From Micromonospora rhizosphaerae (lineage in GTDB: Bacteria > Actinomycetota > Actinomycetes > Mycobacteriales > Micromonosporaceae), in assembly GCF_900091465.1 (NCBI RefSeq), contig NZ_FMHV01000002.1:2976001-3040000 (forward strand): DNA of 64,000 nucleotides, given 5' to 3'. Below, one piece after another: positions 48,771 through 57,198 of this stretch. Position numbers and translations under genes: made by a program. How positions within the stretch are numbered: the first letter of the stretch is position 1; every line of letters starts with the position of its first letter. Below the pieces are notes generated by a model that was not told the origin of the DNA, did not search any database, and saw only the letters and a list, made by a program, of their open reading frames with translations.

Positions 48771-49538
48771 TCAGCGCTGGATGTTGCGGTGCCGGGCGCG
48801 CAGCTTGAACGGCATCAGCGCGCTCTCGATCTTGGTGGCGGTGGTCATCTTCGACGTGCCCTCCCGCCGCTCCTCGAACCGGATCGGCACCTCGAGGATG
48901 GTGTGCCCGAGCTTGGTGGCGAGGTAGTGCATCTCCACCTGGAAGCTGTAGCCGTTGGACTGCACCCGGTCCAGCCCGATGTCGCGCAGGGCGTCGGCAC
49001 GCCAGATCTTGAAGCCGGCGGTGAGGTCGCGGATCCGCACCTGCAGCAGGGTGTGCACGTAGAGGTTGGCCCAGCCGCTGAGCGCCCGCCGGTAGAGCGG
49101 CCACGCCTCGTCGAGCTGACCGCCCGGCACGTACCGGGAGCCGATGACCACGCCGGCCCGGGTGGAGAGCAGCGCGCCCAGCATGCCGGGCAGCGCCTCC
49201 GGCGGGTGCGACAGGTCGGCATCCATCTGCGCCACGTAGTCGGCGCCGCCGTCGAGCGCCCGCCCGATCCCGTCCACGTACGCCCGGCCGAGCCCCTCCT
49301 TGCCGGCGCGGTGCACGACCTGGACCCGGTCCGGGTGCTCGATGGCCAGCTTGTCGGCCACCTCGCCGGTCCCGTCGGGGGAGTTGTCGTCGGCGACGAG
49401 CACCTTCAGCCCCGGCAGCGGGAGGGCGAGGAGCCGCTCGACCAGCACCGGGAGGTTGCCCGCCTCGTTGTAGGTGGGAACGACGACGGTCAGGCGTGCG
49501 TCCCGCCAGGGCGAGGGCAACTGCACGGGTTCGATCAT
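48771..49538 (-). CDS. Polyprenol monophosphomannose synthase (GT2)
   Basis: 255 residues. GT2 motifs: LTVVVPTYNEAGNLPVLVERLL, LVADDNSPDGTGEVAD, VVHRAGKEGLGRAY, YVAQMDADLSHPPEALPGML (DxD) and RIRDLTAGFKIWRADAL. These match Ppm1/DPM1-type enzymes that make polyprenyl-phosphate-mannose from GDP-mannose for lipoglycan and protein O-mannosylation. No acyltransferase domain is fused. Start taken at the ATG at 49538 with GAGG 9 nt ahead; the ATG at 49547 abuts that site. Confidence 0.9.
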   Translation of the reverse strand: MIEPVQLPSPWRDARLTVVVPTYNEAGNLPVLVERLLALPLPGLKVLVADDNSPDGTGEVADKLAIEHPDRVQVVHRAGKEGLGRAYVDGIGRALDGGADYVAQMDADLSHPPEALPGMLGALLSTRAGVVIGSRYVPGGQLDEAWPLYRRALSGWANLYVHTLLQVRIRDLTAGFKIWRADALRDIGLDRVQSNGYSFQVEMHYLATKLGHTILEVPIRFEERREGTSKMTTATKIESALMPFKLRARHRNIQR

Positions 49539-49648
49539 CACGGACATCCTCGGTTCGCCGACAGGTTCACTGAGAGGGTAGCCAGTGGCCATCGCCCCGT
49601 TGCGAAGGACGCCCGAACGGGCGCCCCGCGCGTCGTCGGCGCGGGCGG

Positions 49649-49756
49649 TCAGCGTAGCCGGCGGGCCAGTCCGGTGGCGGCCGTCGCCAGTCCGCCGAGG
49701 GCCAGGACGGACACCGTCGGCTTGTGCGCGCTCACCCAGGGCCCGGTGATCACCAC
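49649..49756 (-). CDS. Possible 35-residue single-helix protein
   Basis: Starting 8 nt after the SRPBCC stop, tandem GTG codons (49756, 49753) open a frame VVITGPWVSAHKPTVSVL that continues as ALGGLATAATGLARRLR, a short hydrophobic helix with a basic end. It is too short and its ribosome site too weak for certainty, but position and composition suggest a small membrane peptide co-transcribed with the SRPBCC gene. Confidence 0.35.
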   Translation of the reverse strand: MVITGPWVSAHKPTVSVLALGGLATAATGLARRLR

Positions 49757-49764
49757 CCGTTGCG

Positions 49765-50211
49765 TCAGTGGGCCGCCTTCTTCCGGCTGGCGATGTCGGA
49801 GAGCCGGTTCAAGGTCTCCTTGTTGCGCAGGTGCAGCACCAGGTCGTTGAGCTTGTTGCGGACCCAGCGCAGCGGCCCGGCGGCGAAGTCCTCCCCGATG
49901 CTCACCCGGGTGGCGCCCTCGCCCGCCGGTTTCAGGGTGAAGACCACCGTCGCCTCGCCAGCCGGCCACAGCCCCGCCCGGAGGACGAGCTTGCGCGGCG
50001 GCTCGCAGGCCAGCACGGTGGAGGAGTCCTGCAACGAGAACGGCCACGGCCCGGCGCGGTGGTGCAGTTGGCTGCCCGGGCGGGGCCAGCTGTCGTCCAC
50101 GCCCCGGACGTGCGCCGTGCCGACCACCCAGTCGCTGTACGTCCACCCGTCGGCCAGCACGTCGAAGACCTGCTGCGGGGGTGCGTCGATCACTTTCTCC
50201 ACAATCGCCAC
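49765..50211 (-). CDS. SRPBCC family protein (polyketide cyclase/START-like)
   Basis: 148 residues. VEKVIDAPPQQVFDVLADGWTYSDWVVGTAHVRGVDDSWPRPGSQLHHRAGPWPF fits the actinomycete SRPBCC subgroup commonly adjacent to the GAGHNGL-type FAD oxidoreductase, and RVSIGEDFAAGPLRWVRNKLNDLVLHLRNKETLNRLSDIA is the matching C-terminus. Ligand unknown. Start GTG at 50211 with a TATGGG hexamer 6 nt upstream (leaderless type). Confidence 0.88.
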   Translation of the reverse strand: MAIVEKVIDAPPQQVFDVLADGWTYSDWVVGTAHVRGVDDSWPRPGSQLHHRAGPWPFSLQDSSTVLACEPPRKLVLRAGLWPAGEATVVFTLKPAGEGATRVSIGEDFAAGPLRWVRNKLNDLVLHLRNKETLNRLSDIASRKKAAH

Positions 50212-50312
50212 CGCGACCCCATACCCTCGCCCGGTCCGGGGCTAACGGCTCCGCCGGGTTAGCTTCTCCGGGGCGACGGGTAACGCCGCACCGGGTCGGC
50301 GAGAAGGCGGTG

Positions 50313-52133
50313 ATGGGCCGGCCGGACAGGCTGAGGGCGGCGGTGCGCCGAGCGGCGATGGAGGCGGCCCCGCCGAAGATGATGTTTACTCCTCGGGGGG
50401 TCGGGAACCCGCCCGCCGTGCGACGGGACCGCGAGCGGGATCAGTCCAGGTCAGCCCGGGTAGACCCGGGTTTCGACCGGTTCCGCCCCGGGCTGTTCGA
50501 CGCGGTGCTGCTGGACCGGGACGGCACCCTGGTCGAGGACGTGCCCTACAACGGGGACCCGGAGAAGGTCCGACCGGTGCCGGGCGCCCGGGAGGCCCTC
50601 GACCGGTTGCGCGCGGCCGGGTTGCGGCTCGGGGTGGTGACCAACCAGTCGGGGCTGGCCCGGGGACTGTTCACCGCCGAGGAGCTGCGCCGGGTGAACG
50701 CGCGGGTGGAGGAGCTGCTCGGGCCGTTCGACACCTGGCAGATCTGCCCGCACGGCGAGCGGGACGGCTGCGTCTGCCGCAAGCCGGCCCCGGGACTGGT
50801 GCACGTCGCGGCCCACGCGCTCGGCACGACCCCGAGCCGTTGCGTGCTGGTCGGTGACATCGGCGCCGACATGACCGCGGCCGGCGCGGCCGGCGCCGCC
50901 GGCATCCTGGTGCCCACGCCGGCGACCCGTTCGGCCGAGGTGTCGCTCGCGCCCACGGTGGTCAATGACCTGCCCGGCGCGGTGACGGAGATCCTGCGGC
51001 GGATCGGCCTGGTCTGCGGTGCCCCGCCGGCCGTCCGGCACGGGCGGGTGCTGGTGGTACGCAGCGACGCGGCCGGGGACGTGCTGGTCACCGGCCCCGG
51101 CATCCGGGCGGTGGCGGCCGGCGCGCAACGGGTGGTGCTGCTCTGCGGCCCGCGTGGGCGGGCCGCCGCCGACCTGCTGCCCGGCGTCGACGAGGTCGTC
51201 GAGTGGCCGCTGCCCTGGATCGACGGCACACCCGCCCCGGTGGACCCGCACGACATGCGCCGGCTCACCGACCGCCTCGCCGAGGTCGGCGCCGACGAGG
51301 CGGTCATCTTCACCTCGTTCCACCAGTCGCCGCTGCCCCTGGCGCTGCTGCTGCGGATGGCCGGCGTGCACAGGATCAGCGCGATCAGCGACGACTACCC
51401 GGGTTCCCTGCTCGACGTCCGGCACCGCGTCCCGGCCGGCGTACCGGAACCGGAACGGGCGCTGTCGCTGGCCGCCGCCGCCGGCTTCCCGCTGCCGGCC
51501 GGCGACGAACCGGGGCTACGGCTGCGCGCGGACGCGCTGCCACCGCCCCCGGCCGGGCTCGGTGAGCCCGGCTACGTCGTGCTGCACCCGGGCTCGTCGG
51601 TCGAGACCCGGGCCTGCCCGCCCGAGCTGGCCACCCGGATCGTCCGGGTGCTCAGCGCCGCCGGGTACCGGGTGGTGGTCACCGGCGGGCCGGACGAGCA
51701 GGAGCTGACCGCCCGGGTGGCCGGGGCCGGCGGGCTGGACCTGGGCGGTCGCACCGGACTCGGCGAGCTGGCGGCGATCATCGCGCGGGCCGGCGCGCTG
51801 GTGGTCGGCAACACCGGACCGGCGCACCTGGCCGCCGCGCTGGCGGTGCCGGTGATCAGCCTCTTCGCCCCGACCGTCCCGTTCGGGCAGTGGGGGCCGT
51901 ACCGGGTGCCGACGGTCCGGCTCGGCGACGCCGGCGCGGCCTGCCGGGACAGCCGGGCGACCCGCTGCCCGGTGCCGGGCCACCCCTGCCTTTCCGCGGT
52001 GGAGCCGGGACGGGTCCTGGAGGCGCTGCGGCTGCTCGGCGTACCCGCCGACAGCCCGGTGGGCGCCGGGACGGTGGTCGCCGTCCCGCCACGCGCGCCC
52101 GCGGTCACCAGCACCGGCGGGGGCGGGCGATGA
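50313..52133 (+). CDS. Fusion: heptose-bisphosphate phosphatase (GmhB-like HAD-IIIA) + GT9 glycosyltransferase
   Basis: 606 residues. After about 55 basic residues, the first domain (about 60-225) has all GmhB features: AVLLDRDGTLVEDVPYNGDPEKVRP, VVTNQSGLARGLF, CPHGERDGCVCRKPAPG (Cys-His zinc loop) and VLVGDIGADMTAA. The second domain (about 245-580) is GT9: VLVVRSDAAGDVLVTGPGIRAV, VVLHPGSSVETRACPPE, GGRTGLGELAAIIARAGALVVGNTGPAHLAAAL, the heptosyltransferase pattern. The joined enzyme could dephosphorylate heptose-1,7-bisphosphate and transfer heptose or a related sugar. ATG at 50313 with AAGG 5 nt ahead; its stop overlaps the next ATG. Confidence 0.9.
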   Translation: MGRPDRLRAAVRRAAMEAAPPKMMFTPRGVGNPPAVRRDRERDQSRSARVDPGFDRFRPGLFDAVLLDRDGTLVEDVPYNGDPEKVRPVPGAREALDRLRAAGLRLGVVTNQSGLARGLFTAEELRRVNARVEELLGPFDTWQICPHGERDGCVCRKPAPGLVHVAAHALGTTPSRCVLVGDIGADMTAAGAAGAAGILVPTPATRSAEVSLAPTVVNDLPGAVTEILRRIGLVCGAPPAVRHGRVLVVRSDAAGDVLVTGPGIRAVAAGAQRVVLLCGPRGRAAADLLPGVDEVVEWPLPWIDGTPAPVDPHDMRRLTDRLAEVGADEAVIFTSFHQSPLPLALLLRMAGVHRISAISDDYPGSLLDVRHRVPAGVPEPERALSLAAAAGFPLPAGDEPGLRLRADALPPPPAGLGEPGYVVLHPGSSVETRACPPELATRIVRVLSAAGYRVVVTGGPDEQELTARVAGAGGLDLGGRTGLGELAAIIARAGALVVGNTGPAHLAAALAVPVISLFAPTVPFGQWGPYRVPTVRLGDAGAACRDSRATRCPVPGHPCLSAVEPGRVLEALRLLGVPADSPVGAGTVVAVPPRAPAVTSTGGGGR

Positions 52134-53104
52134 ACATTCTCCTGTGGCACGTGCACGGGTCGTGGACCACGTCGTTCGTGCACGGGAAGCACCGGTACCT
52201 GGTGCCGGTCACGCCGGACCGCGGCCCGTACGGGCTCGGTCGGGCGCGGACCTATCCGTGGCCGGAGAGCGCCGTCGAGGTGACCCCGCAGCAGTTGCGC
52301 CAGACCGAGGTGGACGTGGTCCTGCTCCAGCGTCCCGAGGAGTTCGACCTGGCCTGCGAGTGGCTGGGCCGCCGGGTGGGACGGGACGTGCCGGCGATCT
52401 ACGTCGAGCACAACACCCCCAAGGGGGACGTGCCGAACACCCGGCACCCGATGGCCGACCGCGACGACCTGCTGATCGCCCACGTCACGCACTTCAACGA
52501 GCTGTTCTGGGACAACGGCGGCACCCGGACCGAGGTCATCGAGCACGGCGTCGTCCCACCGGAGGTCGAGTGGAGCGGCGAGCTGGACCGGCTCGCGGTG
52601 GTGATCAACGAACCGGTGCGCCGGTGGCGGGTCACCGGCACCGACCTGCTGCCCCGGTTCGCCGAGATCGCCCCGCTGGACGTCTTCGGCATGGGGGTCG
52701 CCGGGCTGGCCGGCCGGCTCGGGCTGCCGGCGGACCGGATGGCCAGCCACGACGACATTCCGCAGCGCGAGATGCACGCCGAGCTGGCCCGCCGGCGGGC
52801 GTACCTGCACCTGTGCCGGTGGACCTCGCTCGGGCTGAGCCTGATCGAGGCCATGACCATGGGGATGCCGGTCGTCGCGCTCGCCACCACCGAGGCCCTG
52901 GAGGCGGTGCCGGCGTCCGCCGGCGCCCTCTCCACCCGCGTCGACGTCCTGCTGGAGGCGACCCGGGGGTTCCTCGAAGACCCGGCTGCCGCCCGCCGGG
53001 CGGGCGCCAAGGCCCGGGTGGCCGCCGCGAACCGCTACGGCCTGGACCGCTTCCTCGCCGACTGGGACCGGCTGATGGAGGAGGAAACATGCGCATCGCG
53101 ATGA
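52130..53104 (+). CDS. Glycosyltransferase (GT-B fold), heptose cluster
   Basis: 324 residues. MNILLWHVHGSWTTSFVHGKHRYLVPV opens a GT-B type N-domain; the C-domain has RRAYLHLCRWTSLGLSLIEAMTMGMPVVALATTEALEAVP, in which the ExxxxGxPVxA-like pattern is the donor site. It differs from GT4 in the typical EFGL motif (here SLGLSLIEAMTMG). Acceptor and sugar unknown, but it lies in the middle of the ADP-heptose genes and overlaps both neighbours (ATGA at the start, 16 nt at the end). Confidence 0.85.
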   Translation: MNILLWHVHGSWTTSFVHGKHRYLVPVTPDRGPYGLGRARTYPWPESAVEVTPQQLRQTEVDVVLLQRPEEFDLACEWLGRRVGRDVPAIYVEHNTPKGDVPNTRHPMADRDDLLIAHVTHFNELFWDNGGTRTEVIEHGVVPPEVEWSGELDRLAVVINEPVRRWRVTGTDLLPRFAEIAPLDVFGMGVAGLAGRLGLPADRMASHDDIPQREMHAELARRRAYLHLCRWTSLGLSLIEAMTMGMPVVALATTEALEAVPASAGALSTRVDVLLEATRGFLEDPAAARRAGAKARVAAANRYGLDRFLADWDRLMEEETCASR

Positions 53105-54300
53105 TCTCGGAGCACGCCAGCCCGCTCGCCGTCCTCGGCGGCGAGGACGCCGGCGGCCAGAACACGCACGTCGCGGAGCTTTCCGCCGCGCTCGCGGCCG
53201 CCGGCCACGACGTCCGTGTCTACACCCGCCGCCACGCCGTGGACCTGCCCGTGACGGTACGCGCGCCGGACGGCTACGACGTGGTGCACGTGCCCGCCGG
53301 CCCGGCCGAGCCGGTCGCCAAGGACGCGCTCCTGCCGCACATGAAGGAGTTCGGCCGGTGGCTGGTGGCGCAGTGGCAGACCGGCGACTGGCAGCCCGAG
53401 GTGATCCACGCGCACTTCTGGATGAGCGGCCTCGCCGCGCTGGCCGCCGGCCGGCGTACCGGGGTGCCGGTGGTGCAGACGTACCACGCGCTCGGCACGG
53501 TGAAGCGACGTCACCAGGGCGTGCAGGACACCAGCCCGCGCGGCCGGGTCCGCTACGAGCGGGAGCTCGGCCGGTCGGTCGACCGGGTGATCGCCCAGTG
53601 CCAGGACGAGGTCGGCGAGTTGGTGCGGATGGGCGTGCCCCGGGCCCGGATGACGGTGGTCCCGTCCGGGGTCAACCTCACCACCTTCGCGCCGCTCGGT
53701 CCCGCCGCCGAGCGGGACGGCGACCGGCCCCGCATCCTCACCGTCGGCCGGTTGGTGGAACGCAAGGGCTTCCAGGACGTCATCCGCGCGACGGCCCTGG
53801 TCCCCGGGGCCGAGTGCGTCGTGGTCGGCGGTCCGCCGGCCGGACTGCTGGAGACCGACCCGTACGCGCTGCGGCTGCGGTCCCTCGCCGAGTCGTGCGG
53901 GGTGGCCGACCGGGTCAAGCTGATCGGCGCGGTGCCGCGCGAGGAGATGGGCCGCTGGTACCGCTCCGCCGACGTCCTGGTCGCCGCCCCCTGGTACGAG
54001 CCGTTCGGGCTCACCCCGCTGGAGGCGATGGCCTGCGGCGTGCCGGTGATCGGCAGCGCGGTCGGCGGGCTGATCGACACCGTGGTCGACGGGCGGACCG
54101 GCGACCTGGTGCCGCCCCGGGACGCGCAGGCGCTGGCTGCCGCGATCAACCGGCTGCTCACCGACCGGATCCGGCGCCTGGCGTACGCCACGGCGGCCCA
54201 GCAACGGGCCCGCCGGTGCTACTCCTGGTCGACCACCGCGGAGCGGCTGGCGGAGGTGTACGGCGCGGTGGCGGCCGTGCGACGGCCGGTGGTCGCCTGA
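53089..54300 (+). CDS. Glycosyltransferase family 4 protein, heptose cluster
   Basis: 403 residues. MRIAMISEHASPLAVLGGEDAGGQNTHVAEL is the N-terminus of MshA-like/sucrose-synthase-like GT4 enzymes; PRILTVGRLVERKGFQDVIRA and WYEPFGLTPLEAMACGVPVIGSAVGGLIDTVVDGRTG carry the donor-site ExxFGxxxxE-like glutamates. It probably transfers a sugar from a nucleotide donor with retention of configuration. The ATG has GGAGGA ahead and lies inside the end of the previous gene. The stop overlaps the GmhA ATG (TGATG). Confidence 0.93.
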   Translation: MRIAMISEHASPLAVLGGEDAGGQNTHVAELSAALAAAGHDVRVYTRRHAVDLPVTVRAPDGYDVVHVPAGPAEPVAKDALLPHMKEFGRWLVAQWQTGDWQPEVIHAHFWMSGLAALAAGRRTGVPVVQTYHALGTVKRRHQGVQDTSPRGRVRYERELGRSVDRVIAQCQDEVGELVRMGVPRARMTVVPSGVNLTTFAPLGPAAERDGDRPRILTVGRLVERKGFQDVIRATALVPGAECVVVGGPPAGLLETDPYALRLRSLAESCGVADRVKLIGAVPREEMGRWYRSADVLVAAPWYEPFGLTPLEAMACGVPVIGSAVGGLIDTVVDGRTGDLVPPRDAQALAAAINRLLTDRIRRLAYATAAQQRARRCYSWSTTAERLAEVYGAVAAVRRPVVA

Positions 54301-55007
54301 TGACGGCGGCCGGCGGGACCGGCGGCGCCGCCGGGACGGTGCTGGACGCCCACCTGACCAGCCTGGCCGCCGCGCTGCTGCCCTTCCGCCGGTCCGAACA
54401 GCTGCTGGCCCGCTGGGGCGCGGAACTGGCGCATCGGCTGGCCACCGGCGGCCGGCTGCTGGTGGCCGGCAACGGCGGCAGCGCCGCCGAGGCACAGCAC
54501 CTCACCGCCGAACTCGTCGGCAAACTCCGCGACGACCGCGAACCGCTGTCCGCCATCGCCCTGCACGCCGAAACCTCCGCCCTGACCGCCATCGGCAACG
54601 ACTACGGCTACCACGAGGTCTTCGCCCGCCAGGTTCGCGCCCACGGCCGAGCCGACGACATCCTCCTGCTCATGTCCACCAGCGGCACCAGCACCAACCT
54701 CCTCACCGCCGCCCACGCCGGCCGCGACACCGGCCTGCGCTGCTGGGCCTTCACCGGACCGGCCCCCAACCCGCTCGCCGAGGCCTGCCAGGAGACCCTC
54801 GCCATCGACTCGCCGGACCGGCAGGTGGTGCAGGAACTCCACCTGGTCGCCGTCCACGTGCTCTGCGAGTACGTCGAGCGGATGCTGCCGGCGGCGCTCG
54901 TCGCCCGGCAGCCGGTGCCGACCGGAGAGACCCGGTCCGGGCCGGTGCGCACCGGCGTCGAGGTGGTGCTCGGCGACGCCACCGGTCGGGAGGTCCAGGC
55001 CCGATGA
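54300..55007 (+). CDS. gmhA: Sedoheptulose-7-phosphate isomerase (GmhA-like SIS protein)
   Basis: 235 residues. LLVAGNGGSAAEAQHLTAELVGK, ALTAIGNDYGYHEVFARQV, LLMSTSGTSTNLLTAAHAGRDTG and VVQELHLVAVHVLCEYVE are the sugar-binding and catalytic blocks of GmhA, with the conserved His in QELHLVAVH. It would make D-glycero-D-manno-heptose-7-phosphate, the first step of ADP-heptose synthesis. The C-terminal 30 residues are a non-conserved tail. It sits directly between the GT4 and HldE genes with overlapping codons. Confidence 0.92.
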   Translation: MTAAGGTGGAAGTVLDAHLTSLAAALLPFRRSEQLLARWGAELAHRLATGGRLLVAGNGGSAAEAQHLTAELVGKLRDDREPLSAIALHAETSALTAIGNDYGYHEVFARQVRAHGRADDILLLMSTSGTSTNLLTAAHAGRDTGLRCWAFTGPAPNPLAEACQETLAIDSPDRQVVQELHLVAVHVLCEYVERMLPAALVARQPVPTGETRSGPVRTGVEVVLGDATGREVQAR

Positions 55008-55018
55008 GGAGGTCGAGC

Positions 55019-56500
55019 GTGACGGGACCCGTGGTGGTGATCGGCGACACCCTGCTGGACCGGGACGTCGAGGGGGTGGTGAACCGGCTCTGTCCGGACT
55101 CCCCGGTCCCGGTGCTCGACGAGACCACGTACGTCGACCGGCCGGGCGGGGCGGGGCTGGCGGCGGTCTTCGCCGCCGCCCAGGGCGGTGAGGTGGCGCT
55201 GGTCACCGGCCTCGCCGACGACGCCGGCGGCGCCCGGCTCAGCTCGCTGCTCGCCGCCGCGGGCGTGCAGCTGTATGCGCTGCCGCTGGTCGGCGCAACT
55301 CCGGAGAAGATCCGGCTGCGGGCGCGCGGCCGGGTGCTGCTGCGGCATGACCGGGGCGGGTCGCCCGGTGAGCCCGGCAACCCGGGCGAGGCCGTCCTGC
55401 GCCTGATTGCCCGCGCGTCCGCCGTGCTGGTCAGCGACTACGGCCGGGGCGTCGCCCGGCAGCCGGCGTTGCGGGCCGCGCTCGCCGCCACCCGGGCGCC
55501 GGTCGTCTGGGATCCGCACCCGCGCGGCCCGGCCGCGGTGCCCGGGGTGCACCTGCTCACGCCGAACGAGTCCGAGGCGCGCGAGCTGGCGAAGCTGCCC
55601 CCGGGGGCGTCCCGGCTGGTCACCGCGTCGCGGGGCGCGCAGACGCTGCGCCAGCGGTGGCGGGCGGGCGCGGTGGCGGTGACCCTCGGCGGTGAGGGGG
55701 CGCTGCTCTGCCACGCCGGCTCCACCCCGCTGGTGGTGCCGGCCCCGGCCAGCGCCGAGGGGGACACCTGCGGGGCGGGGGACCGGTTCGCAACTGCGGC
55801 GAGCCTCGCCCTGGCCCGGGGCGCCCTGGTCTCCGAGGCGGTGCAGGAGGCGGTCGCCGAGGCGTCCGCGTACGTGGCGGCCGGGGGAGTGGCCACCGCG
55901 CTGCCGCAGCCGGTCCGGGCCGCCCCGCCCACGGTCGTCGGCCACGGCGGGGACCGGATCGGGGCGGCGGCCGCCGGGGCGGTGGTCGCCGAGGTCCGCG
56001 CGGCGGGCGGCACGGTGGTGGCCACCGGCGGGTGCTTCGACCTGCTGCACGCCGGACACGTGGCCACCCTCCAGGCCGCCCGGCAGCTCGGCGACTGCCT
56101 GGTCGTCTGCCTCAACTCCGACGCGAGCGTCGCCGGCCTGAAAGGGCCCGACCGCCCGGTCGTGTCGCAGGGCGACCGCAGCCGCCTCCTCGCCGCGTTG
56201 AGCTGTGTGGACGCGGTGATGATCTTCGACGAGCCCACCCCGGACGCGGCCCTGTCCTGGCTCCGCCCGGACATCTGGGTCAAGGGCGGTGACTACGCCA
56301 CCGGCGGCGGCGACGAGACGCTGCCGGAGGCGGAGATCCTGGGCCGCTGGGGCGGGCACACCGTGCTGGTGCCGTACCTCGACGGCCGCTCCACCACCGA
56401 CATGATCGCCGCGGCCCGGTCGGGTCGCCAGGGCGGCGTCCCGAGCGCGGCCGGGCCCGGCGCGACGGTCATCCGGTCGACGGCGGAGGGAGCACGATGA
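55019..56500 (+). CDS. hldE: Bifunctional heptose-7-phosphate kinase / heptose-1-phosphate adenylyltransferase (HldE)
   Basis: 493 residues. The N-terminal PfkB-type kinase (about 1-315) shows VVVIGDTLLDRDVEGVVNRLCPDSPVPVLDE, RPGGAGLAAVFAAAQGG (GGAAN in canonical HldE; the Asn is replaced here) and GDTCGAGDRFATAASLAL (catalytic Asp). The C-terminal nucleotidyltransferase (about 330-470) has VVATGGCFDLLHAGHVATLQAAR (HxGH), CLNSDASVAGLKGPDRPV and WVKGGDYATGG. It would make heptose-1,7-bisphosphate and, after the phosphatase, ADP-heptose. Start at GTG 55019 with AGGAGGT 5 nt ahead. Stop overlaps the SDR ATG (ATGA). Confidence 0.93.
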   Translation: MTGPVVVIGDTLLDRDVEGVVNRLCPDSPVPVLDETTYVDRPGGAGLAAVFAAAQGGEVALVTGLADDAGGARLSSLLAAAGVQLYALPLVGATPEKIRLRARGRVLLRHDRGGSPGEPGNPGEAVLRLIARASAVLVSDYGRGVARQPALRAALAATRAPVVWDPHPRGPAAVPGVHLLTPNESEARELAKLPPGASRLVTASRGAQTLRQRWRAGAVAVTLGGEGALLCHAGSTPLVVPAPASAEGDTCGAGDRFATAASLALARGALVSEAVQEAVAEASAYVAAGGVATALPQPVRAAPPTVVGHGGDRIGAAAAGAVVAEVRAAGGTVVATGGCFDLLHAGHVATLQAARQLGDCLVVCLNSDASVAGLKGPDRPVVSQGDRSRLLAALSCVDAVMIFDEPTPDAALSWLRPDIWVKGGDYATGGGDETLPEAEILGRWGGHTVLVPYLDGRSTTDMIAAARSGRQGGVPSAAGPGATVIRSTAEGAR

Positions 56501-57198
56501 GCGGCGGTGCACCCGGCGCCGGCCAGACCGTCCTGATCACCGGCGGATCGAGCGGGCTGGGCGCCGCGGTGGTCACCGCGGTGGCCCGCGCCGGCGGCCG
56601 GCCCCTCGTCCTGGACCGGCAGCGACCGGGGGACGGAGTGCCCTGGGTCGAGTGCGACCTCGCCGACACCCGGGCCGCCGAGGCGGCGACCCGGGAACTC
56701 GCCGAACGCTCCGGTGGCCTGGACGCGGTGGTCACCGCGGCCGGCGTGGACGTGCCGGGCAGGCTGGCCGACGTCCCCCGGGAGACCTGGGAGCGGATCG
56801 TCGCCGTCGACCTGCTGGCCACCGCCGCGGTGATCCGGGCCGCGCTGCCGTATCTGGAGGCGTCCCGGGGAAGCATCGTCACCGTCGCCTCCACCCTCGG
56901 GGTCAAGGCGGTCAGCGACGCCACCGCGTACTGCGCGGCGAAGTTCGGGGTGGTCGGCTTCACCCGGGCCCTCGCGGCGGAACTCGCCGGGTCGGTCGGG
57001 GTCACCCTGCTGATCCCCGGTGGGATGCGCACCGCGTTCTTCGACGAGCGGGACCCGCAGTACCAGCCGGGTCCGGACGCGGCGCTCAACGAGCCGGCCG
57101 ACACCGCCGCCGCGATCATGTTCGCGCTCTCCCAGCCGCCGGGTTGCGCGGTACGGGAGATGGTGGTCTGCGCCCAGCGGGAGTCGTCGTACCCATGA
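56497..57198 (+). CDS. SDR-family oxidoreductase, heptose cluster
   Basis: 233 residues, a classical short-chain dehydrogenase: VLITGGSSGLGAAVVTAVAR (TGxxxGxG), VVTAAGVDVPG (NNAG-like, degenerate), SIVTVASTLGVKAVSDATAYCAAKFG with Ser, Tyr and Lys of the active site, and LIPGGMRTAFF. It is much shorter than HldD-type ADP-heptose 6-epimerases (about 310-340 residues, extended SDRs), so it is unlikely to be the epimerase and more likely oxidises or reduces the heptose or acceptor. Overlaps both neighbours by 4 nt. Confidence 0.9.
   Translation: MSGGAPGAGQTVLITGGSSGLGAAVVTAVARAGGRPLVLDRQRPGDGVPWVECDLADTRAAEAATRELAERSGGLDAVVTAAGVDVPGRLADVPRETWERIVAVDLLATAAVIRAALPYLEASRGSIVTVASTLGVKAVSDATAYCAAKFGVVGFTRALAAELAGSVGVTLLIPGGMRTAFFDERDPQYQPGPDAALNEPADTAAAIMFALSQPPGCAVREMVVCAQRESSYP

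Noticed and set aside
50181..50312. Extension of the phosphatase-glycosyltransferase frame to an ATG at 50181
   Set aside because: It would overlap the start of the divergent SRPBCC gene and lacks a ribosome site; the ATG at 50313 has AAGG at proper distance.
53035..54495. Minus-strand frame opposite the GT4 and gmhA genes
   Set aside because: Its product is a low-complexity Arg/Gly/His-rich shadow, while the plus strand holds recognisable enzymes.
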